Assembly: GCA_025201345.1 (NCBI GenBank) | Contig: JAIXMG010000015.1 | Span: forward strand, 1-64,000 | Direction: 5' to 3' | Origin: Thamnidium elegans | Lineage: Eukaryota > Mucoromycota > Mucoromycetes > Mucorales > Mucoraceae | Length of the DNA stretch: 64,000 bases | In this document: positions 21,346-30,586 of the stretch, piece after piece | How positions within the stretch are numbered: the first letter of the stretch is position 1 | Layout: the number at the start of each line of letters is the position of its first letter | The notes under the pieces: model-generated | The model's database searches: none | The model's input: the letters and a program-made list of their open reading frames with translations, nothing else | Told to the model about the DNA's origin: nothing | Position numbers and translations under genes: made by a program

Positions 21346-22302
21346 GTCGTTCCTCTGTCGTTTCGACTTACTTGCTTCAAGTTGTTCAGATGGGTTTCCC
21401 ATCTCAGGCAGTTTATCCGTAAAGATATTGAACGTGATCTGAAAGATTTCAGAGGCTGTCCAGACCTCATCATCCTTCTTCTGAGCGCCTATAACAGTCA
21501 TGACATGAGTTTGCCAGTGAGCTGGTAAAGCAATGAAATACAAATCTGCAATCATTTTGTCCTCAATGGAATAATCAGTGTTCTCAAGAGCTTGAACAAA
21601 GCGATTATCAAAATCAGAAATGGTCTCATTTGATAACATTTTCATGGCAATCAATTCCTTGGTAGCCAGAATACGTAATTGAGCATTACCAAATTTTTTT
21701 TCCAAAACCTTTTTAGCTTCGGCCCAAGATTGACAAACGAAGAGTTCCTTGCGCATCCAAGCCTTTAACTCATCAGGGAAAGTAATAGGGATATATTTAA
21801 CCCATACCTCATCTAACTCATGGTTGGCAGAGACAACAATTTCCTCAAATGTAGAAATAAATTCTTCCACACCTTTGTAACTTTTCTTCCCTTTAAATTG
21901 AGGGTAATTTTTACCAACAAGTTGAAAAGAAGGTAAATCGTTTCGACTCAAAGTTAAACCCTTATTTCCAGTAGATGTGGTTGCCCACTTCGAAGCAGCA
22001 GTTCCTTTTCCTGTTACAGGAGAACTGAGATTCTCTACCGAGGTTAATGTTTCAATAACCTTTTGCTTGTTAGCAATTTTACTTGCCAACTCGACACAAA
22101 GCTTTTCATCCGTTTCGGAATCAGCATCGCGAGAATAAATCTCAAGGATTTTATCATCTAAAGCTTCCACTTCAGCACGCAATTTCACCAAAACTTCCTT
22201 TCGAGAAAGCTTGGGAGCAACCTTGTGGTTCGTAACTACTGGTCCAGCAGCTTCGGCCATCTCAATATCCTCCTGAGGAACGTCGGGAAGGTTCTTCTCC
22301 AT
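21310..22302 (-). pseudogene. Gypsy-C Gag, N-terminal part
   Basis: About 330 codons from MEKNLPDVPQED. The capsid-like region includes PSFQLVGKNYPQFKG, WVKYIPITFPDELKAW and SNETISDFDNRFVQALE, which resemble other Ty3 Gags in position and pattern. The frame is open upstream of the ATG (..AGNWTEMEK) to a TAA near the LTR with no earlier in-frame ATG, so the original start may be lost. The last ~12 codons run into the AT-rich segment. Confidence 0.8.
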
Positions 22303-22449
22303 TTCAGTCCAGTTACCGGCAGGTCCATCGTTGTCTGTGACAGAGTTAGGAGCGGTAGCCTTAGCAGCAGGGGTGGTTTTTCCAGAGGTAGAAGCCCTTT
22401 TGTTTGTTTATTTGTTTGTTGAATAAGGTTATTATATAATCTTAAAAAA

Positions 22450-22799
22450 TGTGGAGAAATACTTTGATTTAACACAGAAAAATTAATAAAAACAGGTGAA
22501 TAAGATTAAATGTCTAATAACGTTTATTTCTTATTTTAATTGCAAAAATCAATCCCGGTAAAAGGGATTGCTAACTATGATTTCTTATTTATAGTCTTTT
22601 GCAATAGTGGTCACACTATTGTGATTGATCGTTACACGTAGATTTGATCTAGTGATTTTTATAGCCTGAGGATCTTGATTTCTAGATCCTGCGCTTTTTT
22701 TATATATAAGGTTCATTTTGATACCTAAGGTTTGTTATGCTTTATAATCGATGGTTCATCGATTATTATATATTTTATTTTATGTGTGATTTTACCACA
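22450..22799 (-). repeat. Gypsy-C 5' LTR
   Basis: 350 bp, the partner of 6148-6497. On the minus strand it is followed by TTTTTTAAG, without a recognisable tRNA-complementary primer site. Confidence 0.93.
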
Positions 22800-23237
22800 C
22801 AAAAGACTCCATTTAATATTACATGTGACCAGAAAATGATGTTTACTACTTTTTGACCCTCTATTAGTTTGATCAGTCAATTCATCTAAATCTAAGTCAA
22901 GCTCAAGGGATTCGGCGTCAGTTTTATCAAGTGTGCGATCAAATGTGGTACGATCTAAGTAATTAATGATAACAGTAGGTTCAACCAGGTCAATAGAATA
23001 TAACATCTGATAATATTCTTGAATGTATTGATTCATTTGAGCGGGGTCACTAGTGGTAGTGGTATTACCATCATAATCTGGTAAGGGAGATTGAAGAGAT
23101 GTCATATACTGTTGAGAGGTCCTTTGTTGATGCACATTTTTGAGGTATCGAGCTAATCGCTCTCCCTTTTCACGCCAAATAGTACCTGATTTTAAAGCAG
23201 CTACGTCGACCAGCTCTTGTTGTAATATGTGTATCAT
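22800..23237 (-). pseudogene. LINE remnant, region before the reverse transcriptase
   Basis: The frame reads SGTIWREKGERLARYLKN, then NQYIQEYYQMLYSIDLVEPT and LELDLDLDELTDQ. This is the pattern found between the endonuclease and RT of fungal LINEs (W.E.GER..RY, F/Y..LY, then the first RT helix). Gypsy-C inserted at 22800, so the last residues translated from 22725-22799 are LTR. The downstream part of the same LINE is at 5882-6147. The RT catalytic core is absent. Confidence 0.6.
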
Positions 23238-23430
23238 GTTACCAATTTTAGACAGTAATTGTCGAAGAGTTGTGATTGGATGTGTTCAGTAGATTATCAA
23301 ATAACTCTAATCTATTAGGCTTTGTTATTGTTCCATCAGACAGTAACGAGTAGATTCTATATTGGAACATAAAAAATCATAATTTGCTTGCAGTAAACGT
23401 TTTTTAAAAAAAAACTTTATTATTGTTAAA

Positions 23431-25261
23431 CTAATAATTAATACTTTGATTTTTTATCATTTGTTCTAAAGGAACACTCTTCCAACCGCTGCTTTCCTCA
23501 ACCAACTCACTGATAACCTTGTTTTGGTTCTCTAAGGATACCTGAATTCAAACGGATAAAAAAAAAAAGTCAAATTTCATTTAATATATAAACAATGTTT
23601 TTCATTAATATATCTTCAACTTCATGATCAATTCCATGACTGGCAGCCAATATTTTCGGTCCTCCCACTTCCTGGGTACAGCAGCCGAACGCTCAGTTAC
23701 ACAGGCCCATTTTCCATTTCTTAAAACTTTCATTGATAACAGGGTAATTTTGTTTTCAATGAATTGGAGACAAAATATTTTACGCTTTAGCATTGTTTCA
23801 AATGATCCCTTTTCATACTTATTCATATCTTGTTTTAAGCAAATGGCAGCACATTCCATCAATTTTATAGAATCTTCAATGGTATGACCATTATCCGACT
23901 CACTACATTATATTATATTAATAGAAGATATTAGAATAAATCGTGAAATAGGTTGTTAATGACTTCTATATACCTAGATGATTCAAACAATACTTCTTCC
24001 ACTCCATCTGTGGGTGCAATTCCAATTCCATCCATTAATTTTTTTGTTGCATTATGAGGCATACAAATAGCAATTATTTTAGACGATTCAAGACCCTTTT
24101 CGCACCTATAATATAAACGTATATGAGTTATTTTAGACATTTTTATTTTCGGATAAAAACGATAGTAACCATAAAAAAGACAAAAGTTTTGTCGTAGAGG
24201 CAAAGTACTTGAATATTGGGACTACATGCTCAACAAATGGTGTTCGTTCATTGTTTGGTATTAGCAATGGTATTTTTTCGCAATTGGAGACGTAATCTGT
24301 CAAAATAAATCTTAGTAGCTTAATCATTGTTTTTTCTTCATCATTGAATTTGGGGTCATATCCATTGCTCCACACAAATATTGGTAAATTATCTAAATCT
24401 TGATCTAGTGATTTTTTCAAGAAAGCTACAACATTAGGGAGTGTCATAATACAATGATTCGATTCCTGTTCTTTCATATTTAAGTTGTATTCATCTACTA
24501 TCTCTTGTGGAACATTGTTATATGTTTCATCATTTATTTTAACGACATATAATTCTTTTAGAAGTTCGATGTCTGAGGGTAATACTCGAGGTTGATGTCT
24601 TGGTTTGGAAGGAGCTAATGCAGGGAAAAAATGATATTTCTTCTTGCCTTTTTCAATCAATACATTATCCTAGAAATAAGAGAAAATTAAATATAATATT
24701 CACATTTATATGGCATGAGCTCCTATTCTTTTACTGCATATGCAAAAAGAAAAAAAAAGTTAGTTGTCAAAAAGTTTTTCAAACACTTAGTAATAGATTT
24801 TACCCTCTTCGGCTTTTCGTTTATTACCCTATTCACAAGGTTATTCAATTGTGATTTATAAAAGTAATAGTTTGTATACTTACAGTTTCTTGATTAATAA
24901 TGTTGGTAACAGATGCGATTTTTCCAAAATTATTTAGCACATTTGATGATTCTCCATTATTGCTTTGTTGTTGTGGTTGATTTTGTTGCTGTGGTTGATT
25001 TTGTTGCTGTGGTGAGAAGTTTTCTTTATCTGACATAACTTTTTGCATAACTTCTACCTCATCGATAATACGTGCAGCTGCATTTTTATACGCTTTTTTA
25101 ATAGAACCCACTTCATTTACATCATTCTTTAATCGATTAATTTTTTCAGTAAATGATTCAGGTACATTATAATATAATTGAAATAAATCAATTGCTTTCC
25201 ATTTGCTTGGAATAGTCTGAAATAAATAATCTTTTGGGTTTCTTATACGTTCGAAGGACAT
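23431..25261 (-). CDS. Multi-exon gene of a mucoralean-specific family
   Basis: Minus-strand exons, with splice sites read by eye: 25261-24884 (MSFERIRNPKDY.. to ..INQET; donor GTAAGT), 24669-24170 (DNVLIEKGKKKYHFFP..; donor GTTACT), 24105-23973 (joins as LWCEKGLESSK; donor GTATAT), 23902-23605 (SESDNGHTIEDSIKLMEC.. ending KLKIY). A last exon 23541-23431 (NQNKVISELVEESSGWKSVP) is likely, but I cannot find a clean donor for it. Introns are 214, 64 and 70 bp. The protein has a Gln-rich repeat (PQQQNQ) in exon 1. The second half (ATKKLMDGIG, ..FESSS, KIFCLQFIENKITLL) matches a pattern I recall from many copies in mucoralean genomes. Function unknown. A 5' fragment is duplicated at 5019-5475. Confidence 0.6.
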
Positions 25262-25616
25262 TTGTTTATATGTATAAAAAAAAGACGCGCTCCCACGCAC
25301 TCCCACTAGACTTTTAAATAAAAATAGTTTTTTTATGACGTTTTTTTTTTTTTTAATTACGTATTAGTGAGAAAGTAAATATATTATGATAATTAAATAA
25401 GGCTAATTCCTGGTACACCACCAACAAATAACAAGTTTTTTTTTTTAATTACGTATGAGTACGTGAGAAAGTAAATATAGTATGATAGTTTATATAATTA
25501 AATGTCTAAATATTTCAAAAGGGGCTTCTCTAAATTGGTACTTGTGGTATAAATGGTGATGTACCAAGAATTAACCTTTTTTTTTCAGGCGACTTTTTAT
25601 ACGGGCACTTTTTTTT

Positions 25617-26726
25617 CGGCTTTCTTAGGGACCACGGCGTACTTTCTTAGGGATCATGATGGGCGCCCATAGGGATAGTAAGGCTCGGGTCACACCACAG
25701 TGGTCCCTAATGTCAGATCCGGCACACTACCGCTGTCTATAAGAGAAAGTATCAAAATAAAATAAACCTTTCTTTTTCTTAACAATTTAATAAAATGAGC
25801 ACTAAAACTAAATTTTTGAATGTATCTGTACCTTTACCACCTATTCCAGAGAATTCTACAAAAGACATCGTAGTAAATCTTCTTAAAGATTACGCAATGA
25901 AAAACTTTTTTGAATAAATAATTGCTCGTTCCAGCAAGAGCTTAGTTTATCTCAAATTTCGAAGAGGTGGCGAGTACCGAAACACTCGTAGCTTAACATA
26001 AGAAGAGCGCAAACGTTGGAAAAATAGCTGTAGATCAGACTGCCCCTTTTACGTAAGAGTGGGAACAAAAAACCAAAAGGATTTTTCCTATTTGCCTCCT
26101 GTTACCGATGATGAGCAGTATCACAATCATGAGCTTAATGACGAAAATATTCTAGTCGTATTGGGAGAATTCATTTATTAAAAAATGACGATTTAGATAA
26201 GCTTAGGTACGGTGTCGAGCAGAAACTTCCGGCAAAACTCGTTCAAAAAACCTTGAGTGCTGAAAGTAATTTTAATAAGTTAACCAGCAAAACTTAAAGT
26301 GAAAGTACAACCTTTTATTCTTCAGAATTCATTGAATGTACATTGGCTCGCTGTTAAATTAGGCCATTTACAGTTTAAGTATCCTCCCATCCAAAGACTG
26401 TATTTTAGTGTTAACAAAGCCTATTCTTCTCTTTTTGAAGTAACTTGGAATTATTTTGGCCCGTTTCCAAAACATAACGAAAACACACCCATTGATCCAA
26501 AAAGTATAGATTATGTTAACATTCTTTCTTCAGATGAAGAATAACTTACTATCTATATATAAAACAAACTTTTTATTAAAATCATTCATAAACTTTGATC
26601 AATTACTGTTTGATCTGACCGTGGTGTGACAAACTCTTACGGACCACGGGGTACCCGATCCTTACTATCCCTATGGGCGCCCATCATGGTCCCTAAAAAA
26701 GTACGCCGTGGTCCCTAAGAAAAACG
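25617..26726 (+). mobile_element. Mutator-like element (MULE) derivative with long TIRs
   Basis: The ends CGGCTTTCTTAGGGACCACG and CGTTTTTCTTAGGGACCACG face each other, and the inverted repeat continues for about 75 bp with few mismatches and more loosely to ~110 bp. The 9-bp direct repeat CTTTTTTTT flanks it (25608-25616 and 26727-26735), though this lies in T runs. Long TIRs, a ~9-bp duplication and an internal FAR1-type domain fit the Mutator superfamily. At 1110 bp it is non-autonomous and has no transposase catalytic domain. Confidence 0.8.
25795..26544 (+). pseudogene. FAR1-type DNA-binding protein remnant inside the MULE
   Basis: The frame starts MSTKTKFLNVSVPLPPIP at 25795. With in-frame stops (at codon 41 and after ..NTRSLT) it continues RSSKSLVYLKFRRGGEYR, CRSDCPFYVRV and DDEQYHNHEL. 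The CPF..V and HNHEL pair is the FAR1/WRKY-GCM1-like zinc-binding pattern of MULE transposases. After a stop at 26181 another open piece (26299-26544, WNYFGPFPKHNENTPIDP) ends with SSDEE. The stops make it a pseudogene unless spliced. Confidence 0.6.
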
Positions 26727-26912
26727 CTTTTTTTTTTTTGTTTTAGTCTTGCCCCAGCTATTGAATTTGAGAAAGGCATACAAAACTGCCAAGTTAAAGT
26801 TAAAGTTGAAACTAAATTATTAAGGTCCTTGTACTTCCAACGATATATCCTTATACGGGGATTTAATTCAGTACAGTAAAATTAATATTACAATACATAA
26901 ATAAGTAAAATT

Positions 26913-28027
26913 GGATGTATCTGCATATAAGTCTCAGATTATATTTAAGCTCCGACTAATTTAATTTCTTGTAAAATTGAAAAACATATTATAAATAAAA
27001 TATATATATTAAATTACATCAATAGAGAAAAAAGAATAAATATAATATTTGGAAAATCTTTTTAAAAGATCAAAAATTGAATTTAGATATAAATAAAAAT
27101 TAAACAATGCCTTCTTATAACTCTTTGTACATTAAAATTAAAAAACAAAAGTATATTTATTTAGTAACTAAAGTTATGAAATTAGAAAAAAGAATTAATA
27201 AATTAAAAGAAGAAAATACTTATTACAAATCATTAAATAAAGAAAAAATAAATAATAATATTGACGATAAAATAAACAAACATTTAGAAGAGAGACTAAA
27301 TAATATAAATACATTAGAATTAGATATAGATGATATTAAAGAAATTGATATAGATGATGGTAAAGAAATTGATATATGCGAAGATTGTGGATTTGAAATT
27401 AATGAAAATGGATGTATTTGTCCTGATATATGTAAAAATGAAGATTGTGAAAATTATGACGAAGATGAGTATAATGAAATATGTAATATATGTAAAAATA
27501 AATTAGATGAAGAGGTAGATGAACTGTGCGAAGAGTCACATACTTTAAGTGATATTGAAATGGAAGAAGAATTCTATAATGAAAACTCATCTAAAACAAG
27601 TAAAAATAGAAAAAATTATAATAAATTAAATGAGAATGAAGAAAATATAAAAGTAATAAATAAACTAAATAAGAACTATATTAATATAACTAAGAATGAA
27701 AAAGATCATTTAATTGAAGATATAAAATTAAATAATAGAAATACATTAAAATTATTTAATGATATATATATAAAACACATGAAAAAAGAAATTAAGGAAG
27801 ACTATATTAATAATATTTATGAAATTTATGATAAAAATAAATCAAGGTTTATGAAAAACTTAGAAATTAGTTTTAAAATATGTTCCAATGATAGAATATA
27901 TAATAGTAATTATGTATTTCCACTATACACATTTAATAGCATAAAAAAATCATCTATTGACAATTTTATAAATTTATTAGAAAAACACGTTATAGAAAAT
28001 ATGTGAGACCTTAATACATAATGACCC
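26913..28027 (+). mobile_element. Merlin-4: intact transposase-less Merlin element
   Basis: 1115 bp, flanked by the 8-bp duplication GTAAAATT (26905-26912 and 28028-28035). Ends GGATGTATCTGCATATAAG.. and ..TTAATACATAATGACCC match Merlin-3. It contains only the companion gene and a frameshifted scrap of the transposase C-terminus (about 27020-27068). It is nearly identical to Merlin-3 in the opposite orientation, so both moved recently. Confidence 0.95.
27107..28006 (+). CDS. Merlin-4 companion protein, intact
   Basis: 299 aa, identical on reading to the Merlin-3 protein at 9041-9940: coiled-coil N-terminus, eight-cysteine cluster at residues 91-129, acidic middle, conserved C-terminal helical block ending ..NFINLLEKHVIENM. 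The TGA stop is the TGA of the terminal TGAGACC, so coding sequence reaches into the transposon end. No known function. The cysteine cluster suggests a structural zinc domain. Confidence 0.8.
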   Translation: MPSYNSLYIKIKKQKYIYLVTKVMKLEKRINKLKEENTYYKSLNKEKINNNIDDKINKHLEERLNNINTLELDIDDIKEIDIDDGKEIDICEDCGFEINENGCICPDICKNEDCENYDEDEYNEICNICKNKLDEEVDELCEESHTLSDIEMEEEFYNENSSKTSKNRKNYNKLNENEENIKVINKLNKNYINITKNEKDHLIEDIKLNNRNTLKLFNDIYIKHMKKEIKEDYINNIYEIYDKNKSRFMKNLEISFKICSNDRIYNSNYVFPLYTFNSIKKSSIDNFINLLEKHVIENM

Positions 28028-28073
28028 GTAAAATTCGACATATTCCGCACGATTTTTATTATTATCTGATATA

Positions 28074-28184
28074 CAGTAATCGCTATGACAATATTGAGAC
28101 CAAGGGATTTCTTTAAGCCTCAAAATTATAGAGGGCTGAAATTAACAAGAGTTAAAATTAAAGAAAATTAAAGAGGGATGACTG
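28074..28184. mobile_element. Small MITE with TA flanks (pogo/mariner-like)
   Basis: A 111-bp segment with ends CAGTAATCGCTATG and CAGTCATCCCTCTTT (reverse strand), flanked by TA on both sides. TA duplication and CAGT ends fit pogo/Tigger-type MITEs. The inverted repeat is imperfect. Confidence 0.45.
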
Positions 28185-28189
28185 TACGA

Positions 28190-29160
28190 GCGCTAAAGCA
28201 TGATTTATGAATAACTCTACTGCTAAAAGTATAGTTATTCTTTCTTTTTCTCGGTATATTCTATAAATTACTATTATAAACATGATGGTATCTAAGCAAC
28301 ATGTAATTAGCGACATAATTTAGACATATTTTTATTCAGGTGTGATGTCTTCATATAAACATACAAGAGCGTATATACGAACCTAATGTCATCTACAACA
28401 TATTAATTAAATATTTTACTTATTTTATTTAGATTATATAAATTTATAACTAACAATTGCTTCGTATTATTATTAAAAAAGTGTCGTATCACATCCTATG
28501 CATTTGAAATAACAGAGTAGATACTATAACGTTAAAATATAAAGAGCTGACTACTTTTATAATAATCCACAACTAGTATATGTTCGTATCATAGCCGATG
28601 CTGTTATAGGTTATGTAATTTCATAATATATTTAGCATACCATCGTTTTATTTAATACCTCCTTAATTATTTTCGAAAGTACCACCTTTTTCATAAAAAA
28701 AAAGACGTCCATTTTTTAAGTCTGATAATTCTCTTATTTATTCTTTTAAAAACTTTACTTTTACTCAAATATCAAAAATATGACTTCTCCTACCACATAT
28801 ACTCTTTTATCTATCCCTTTTTTTATGCTCTATCCATATCATGCTTTATCTTTAACTTCGACTATGCTTTACATAAATTAAGTTTCCTATGCTCAATCTA
28901 AACACAAAATTTATAAATAAGAAAATATTGTCAACTTTATATACACGGTATCGCTTAATTGACATTCTATTCATGTCCTCAGCAAGATTTAATAATATAG
29001 GAAATGTATAATAGACACAGTTATTTTTTTCAGAATTTTTTTAAAGTTTTTATAGTGTTTTTTTAATTAAGCAACTTGTTAGTAAAAAATCATCGAAATC
29101 TCATTAAATATGGAATAATCAAAGATTGATATGTCAGTTTTAATAAAATGATTTTATATT
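28190..29160. other. AT-rich non-coding stretch
   Basis: No ORF of note and no terminal repeats recognised on either strand. Confidence 0.4.
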
Positions 29161-29167
29161 TGTAAAT

Positions 29168-29751
29168 TTAATAACGGGTATTACCATCCTTAGCCTCAAT
29201 GACTGCCCTACAGCGGGAGTTCATACATCCCACCAAATTTTCCAAAAATGATGAAGGTATAGTCACTATAGGCTTCCTGATTGATGATGCCTTTCATGGC
29301 AACAAGTGGCCCTAGTCTTCCAACCCAAAAACACCCCAAAATCATCACTGAACCGTTTCCAAACTTCACAGTTTTCTTTACAAAATTTGGGAAATATCTT
29401 TCACCTTCTTTTCTGATAACACGTATTCTCCCATCACCTTGTACGTTAAATTTGGACTCGTCTGACCAAATGACACTTTTCCACTGTTCTGGAATCCAAT
29501 GCACCTTAGCTTTCGCCCAAAGAAGTCTTTTTTGCATGTGACTAGTTGTCAGCTTTGGAACGTATGCTGGTGAGTAAGAAACAAACCCGTTTATAGCAGT
29601 GTACTTAATCAGAATCTCGAAATGTATATTGATCTTGGCGGCCAGTTTTCTTCCAATGATTGATGCAATCCGCGATTGTAGATCGAGGTATCTGAATGGC
29701 ACGTTCAATGTCCGCATGACTTTGACCAGCTTAGAATCTGTCAATGATCAA
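29168..29751 (-). pseudogene. Tc1 transposase, main part (frameshifted, internally deleted)
   Basis: The minus strand reads a helix-turn-helix, GQSHADIERAIQIPRSTI, then in another frame WIPEQWKSVIWSDESKFNV (first catalytic D) and FGNGSVMILGCFW. After QEAYSDYTF it jumps to ENLVGCMNSRC..AVIEAKDGNTRY and a stop at 29168. The jump removes the segment that carries the second D and third acidic residue, so it cannot catalyse. The N-terminal start (MPLTDITNK) lies at 43555-43628 across Gypsy-D. Confidence 0.8.
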
Positions 29752-30153
29752 TGAAATATACAATAGAAAATAAGTCCTTTAGAGTATTGATAAAAGTCTT
29801 AGTTGTGATTGTTTTTATTTTAGATGAAAAAGAAGGATGTATTTATACTAAAGGGGTTATACAATTAGCCATTCTAATTGTAGAGTAATAAAAGTCAGTT
29901 TTAAATATCATAAGTATTATGGTTAATCCTTATTGATAATCCGATTGGTTTAAGCATTTATGCGCATTGTGTTTAATTGGTAGTTCTTATTATTAAATGG
30001 CAGTTGCCCTGTCATTGATAATAATAATGGATGATTGCTTAGGATAATTCTATATTGTATTATTAATCGTCTATGTTTAATAATGTTTAGTTTTGATGTG
30101 CTATATCGTAATAATAACGAAGATGAAGAGGGATATATAGTCTGTATATATCA
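29752..30153 (-). repeat. Gypsy-D 3' LTR
   Basis: 402 bp, same length and near-identical sequence to 43153-43554. Confidence 0.93.
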
Positions 30154-30586
30154 TTATCCCCCGCCAAATGGAGGCAACATTTTTTGAGTAGTAGATTTTT
30201 CGCATGAAAATACTGAGATCAATTTGTGAGAAAAATTTGGATCTATTTTTTTTTATGTGTAACCAACCAGCATATGAGCGGATCATAGTGAGAAATATAA
30301 AAGATTATCAGAATAGAGCAGGTGCTATTGTTGACGTGAATCGTGACATAACTTTGTTGAATAAGGGGAAGAGAGAGAGAGAGAGAGAAAAAAAAAAGAA
30401 TTGCTTTTTAAGAACAAAAAAATTCTAAAATATAAATCTTGAAAAAAAAAAAAAAAAATGTATGTTTTTGTAATGTATAATAGAGAAGAGAGAAATAATA
30501 TAATGCAGGAATGAACTATCTGAAAAACCCTTATAAAAAAACCTCGTGAGGAAAAATAATAAGTATTGAAGGGAAAAGATATATCA

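Larger units (their letters stand above)
6148..22799 (-). mobile_element. Gypsy-C: Ty3/gypsy chromovirus, split by Merlin-1 and Merlin-2
   Basis: 350-bp LTRs (TGTGGAGAAATAC...TTTTACCACA) at 6148-6497 and 22450-22799 are flanked by the direct repeat CAAAA (6143-6147 and 22800-22804). The element reads on the minus strand: gag, zinc knuckles, protease-RT-RNase H, integrase-chromodomain. Without the two Merlin insertions and their duplicated targets it is about 6.2 kb, normal for the family. A G-rich polypurine tract (GGTGGGGGAGCA) precedes the 3' LTR. TTTTTTAAG directly follows the 5' LTR. It is no longer functional because its coding sequence is broken in at least three places. Confidence 0.93.

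Noticed and set aside
22725..22799. C-terminal part of the 170-aa ORF (CGKITHKIKYIIIDEPSIIK) as LINE protein
   Set aside because: It is translated Gypsy-C LTR.
30204..30428. Small ORFs in the Gypsy-D 3' UTR
   Set aside because: Homopolymers and an AG-repeat, with no conserved counterpart in the other gypsy elements.
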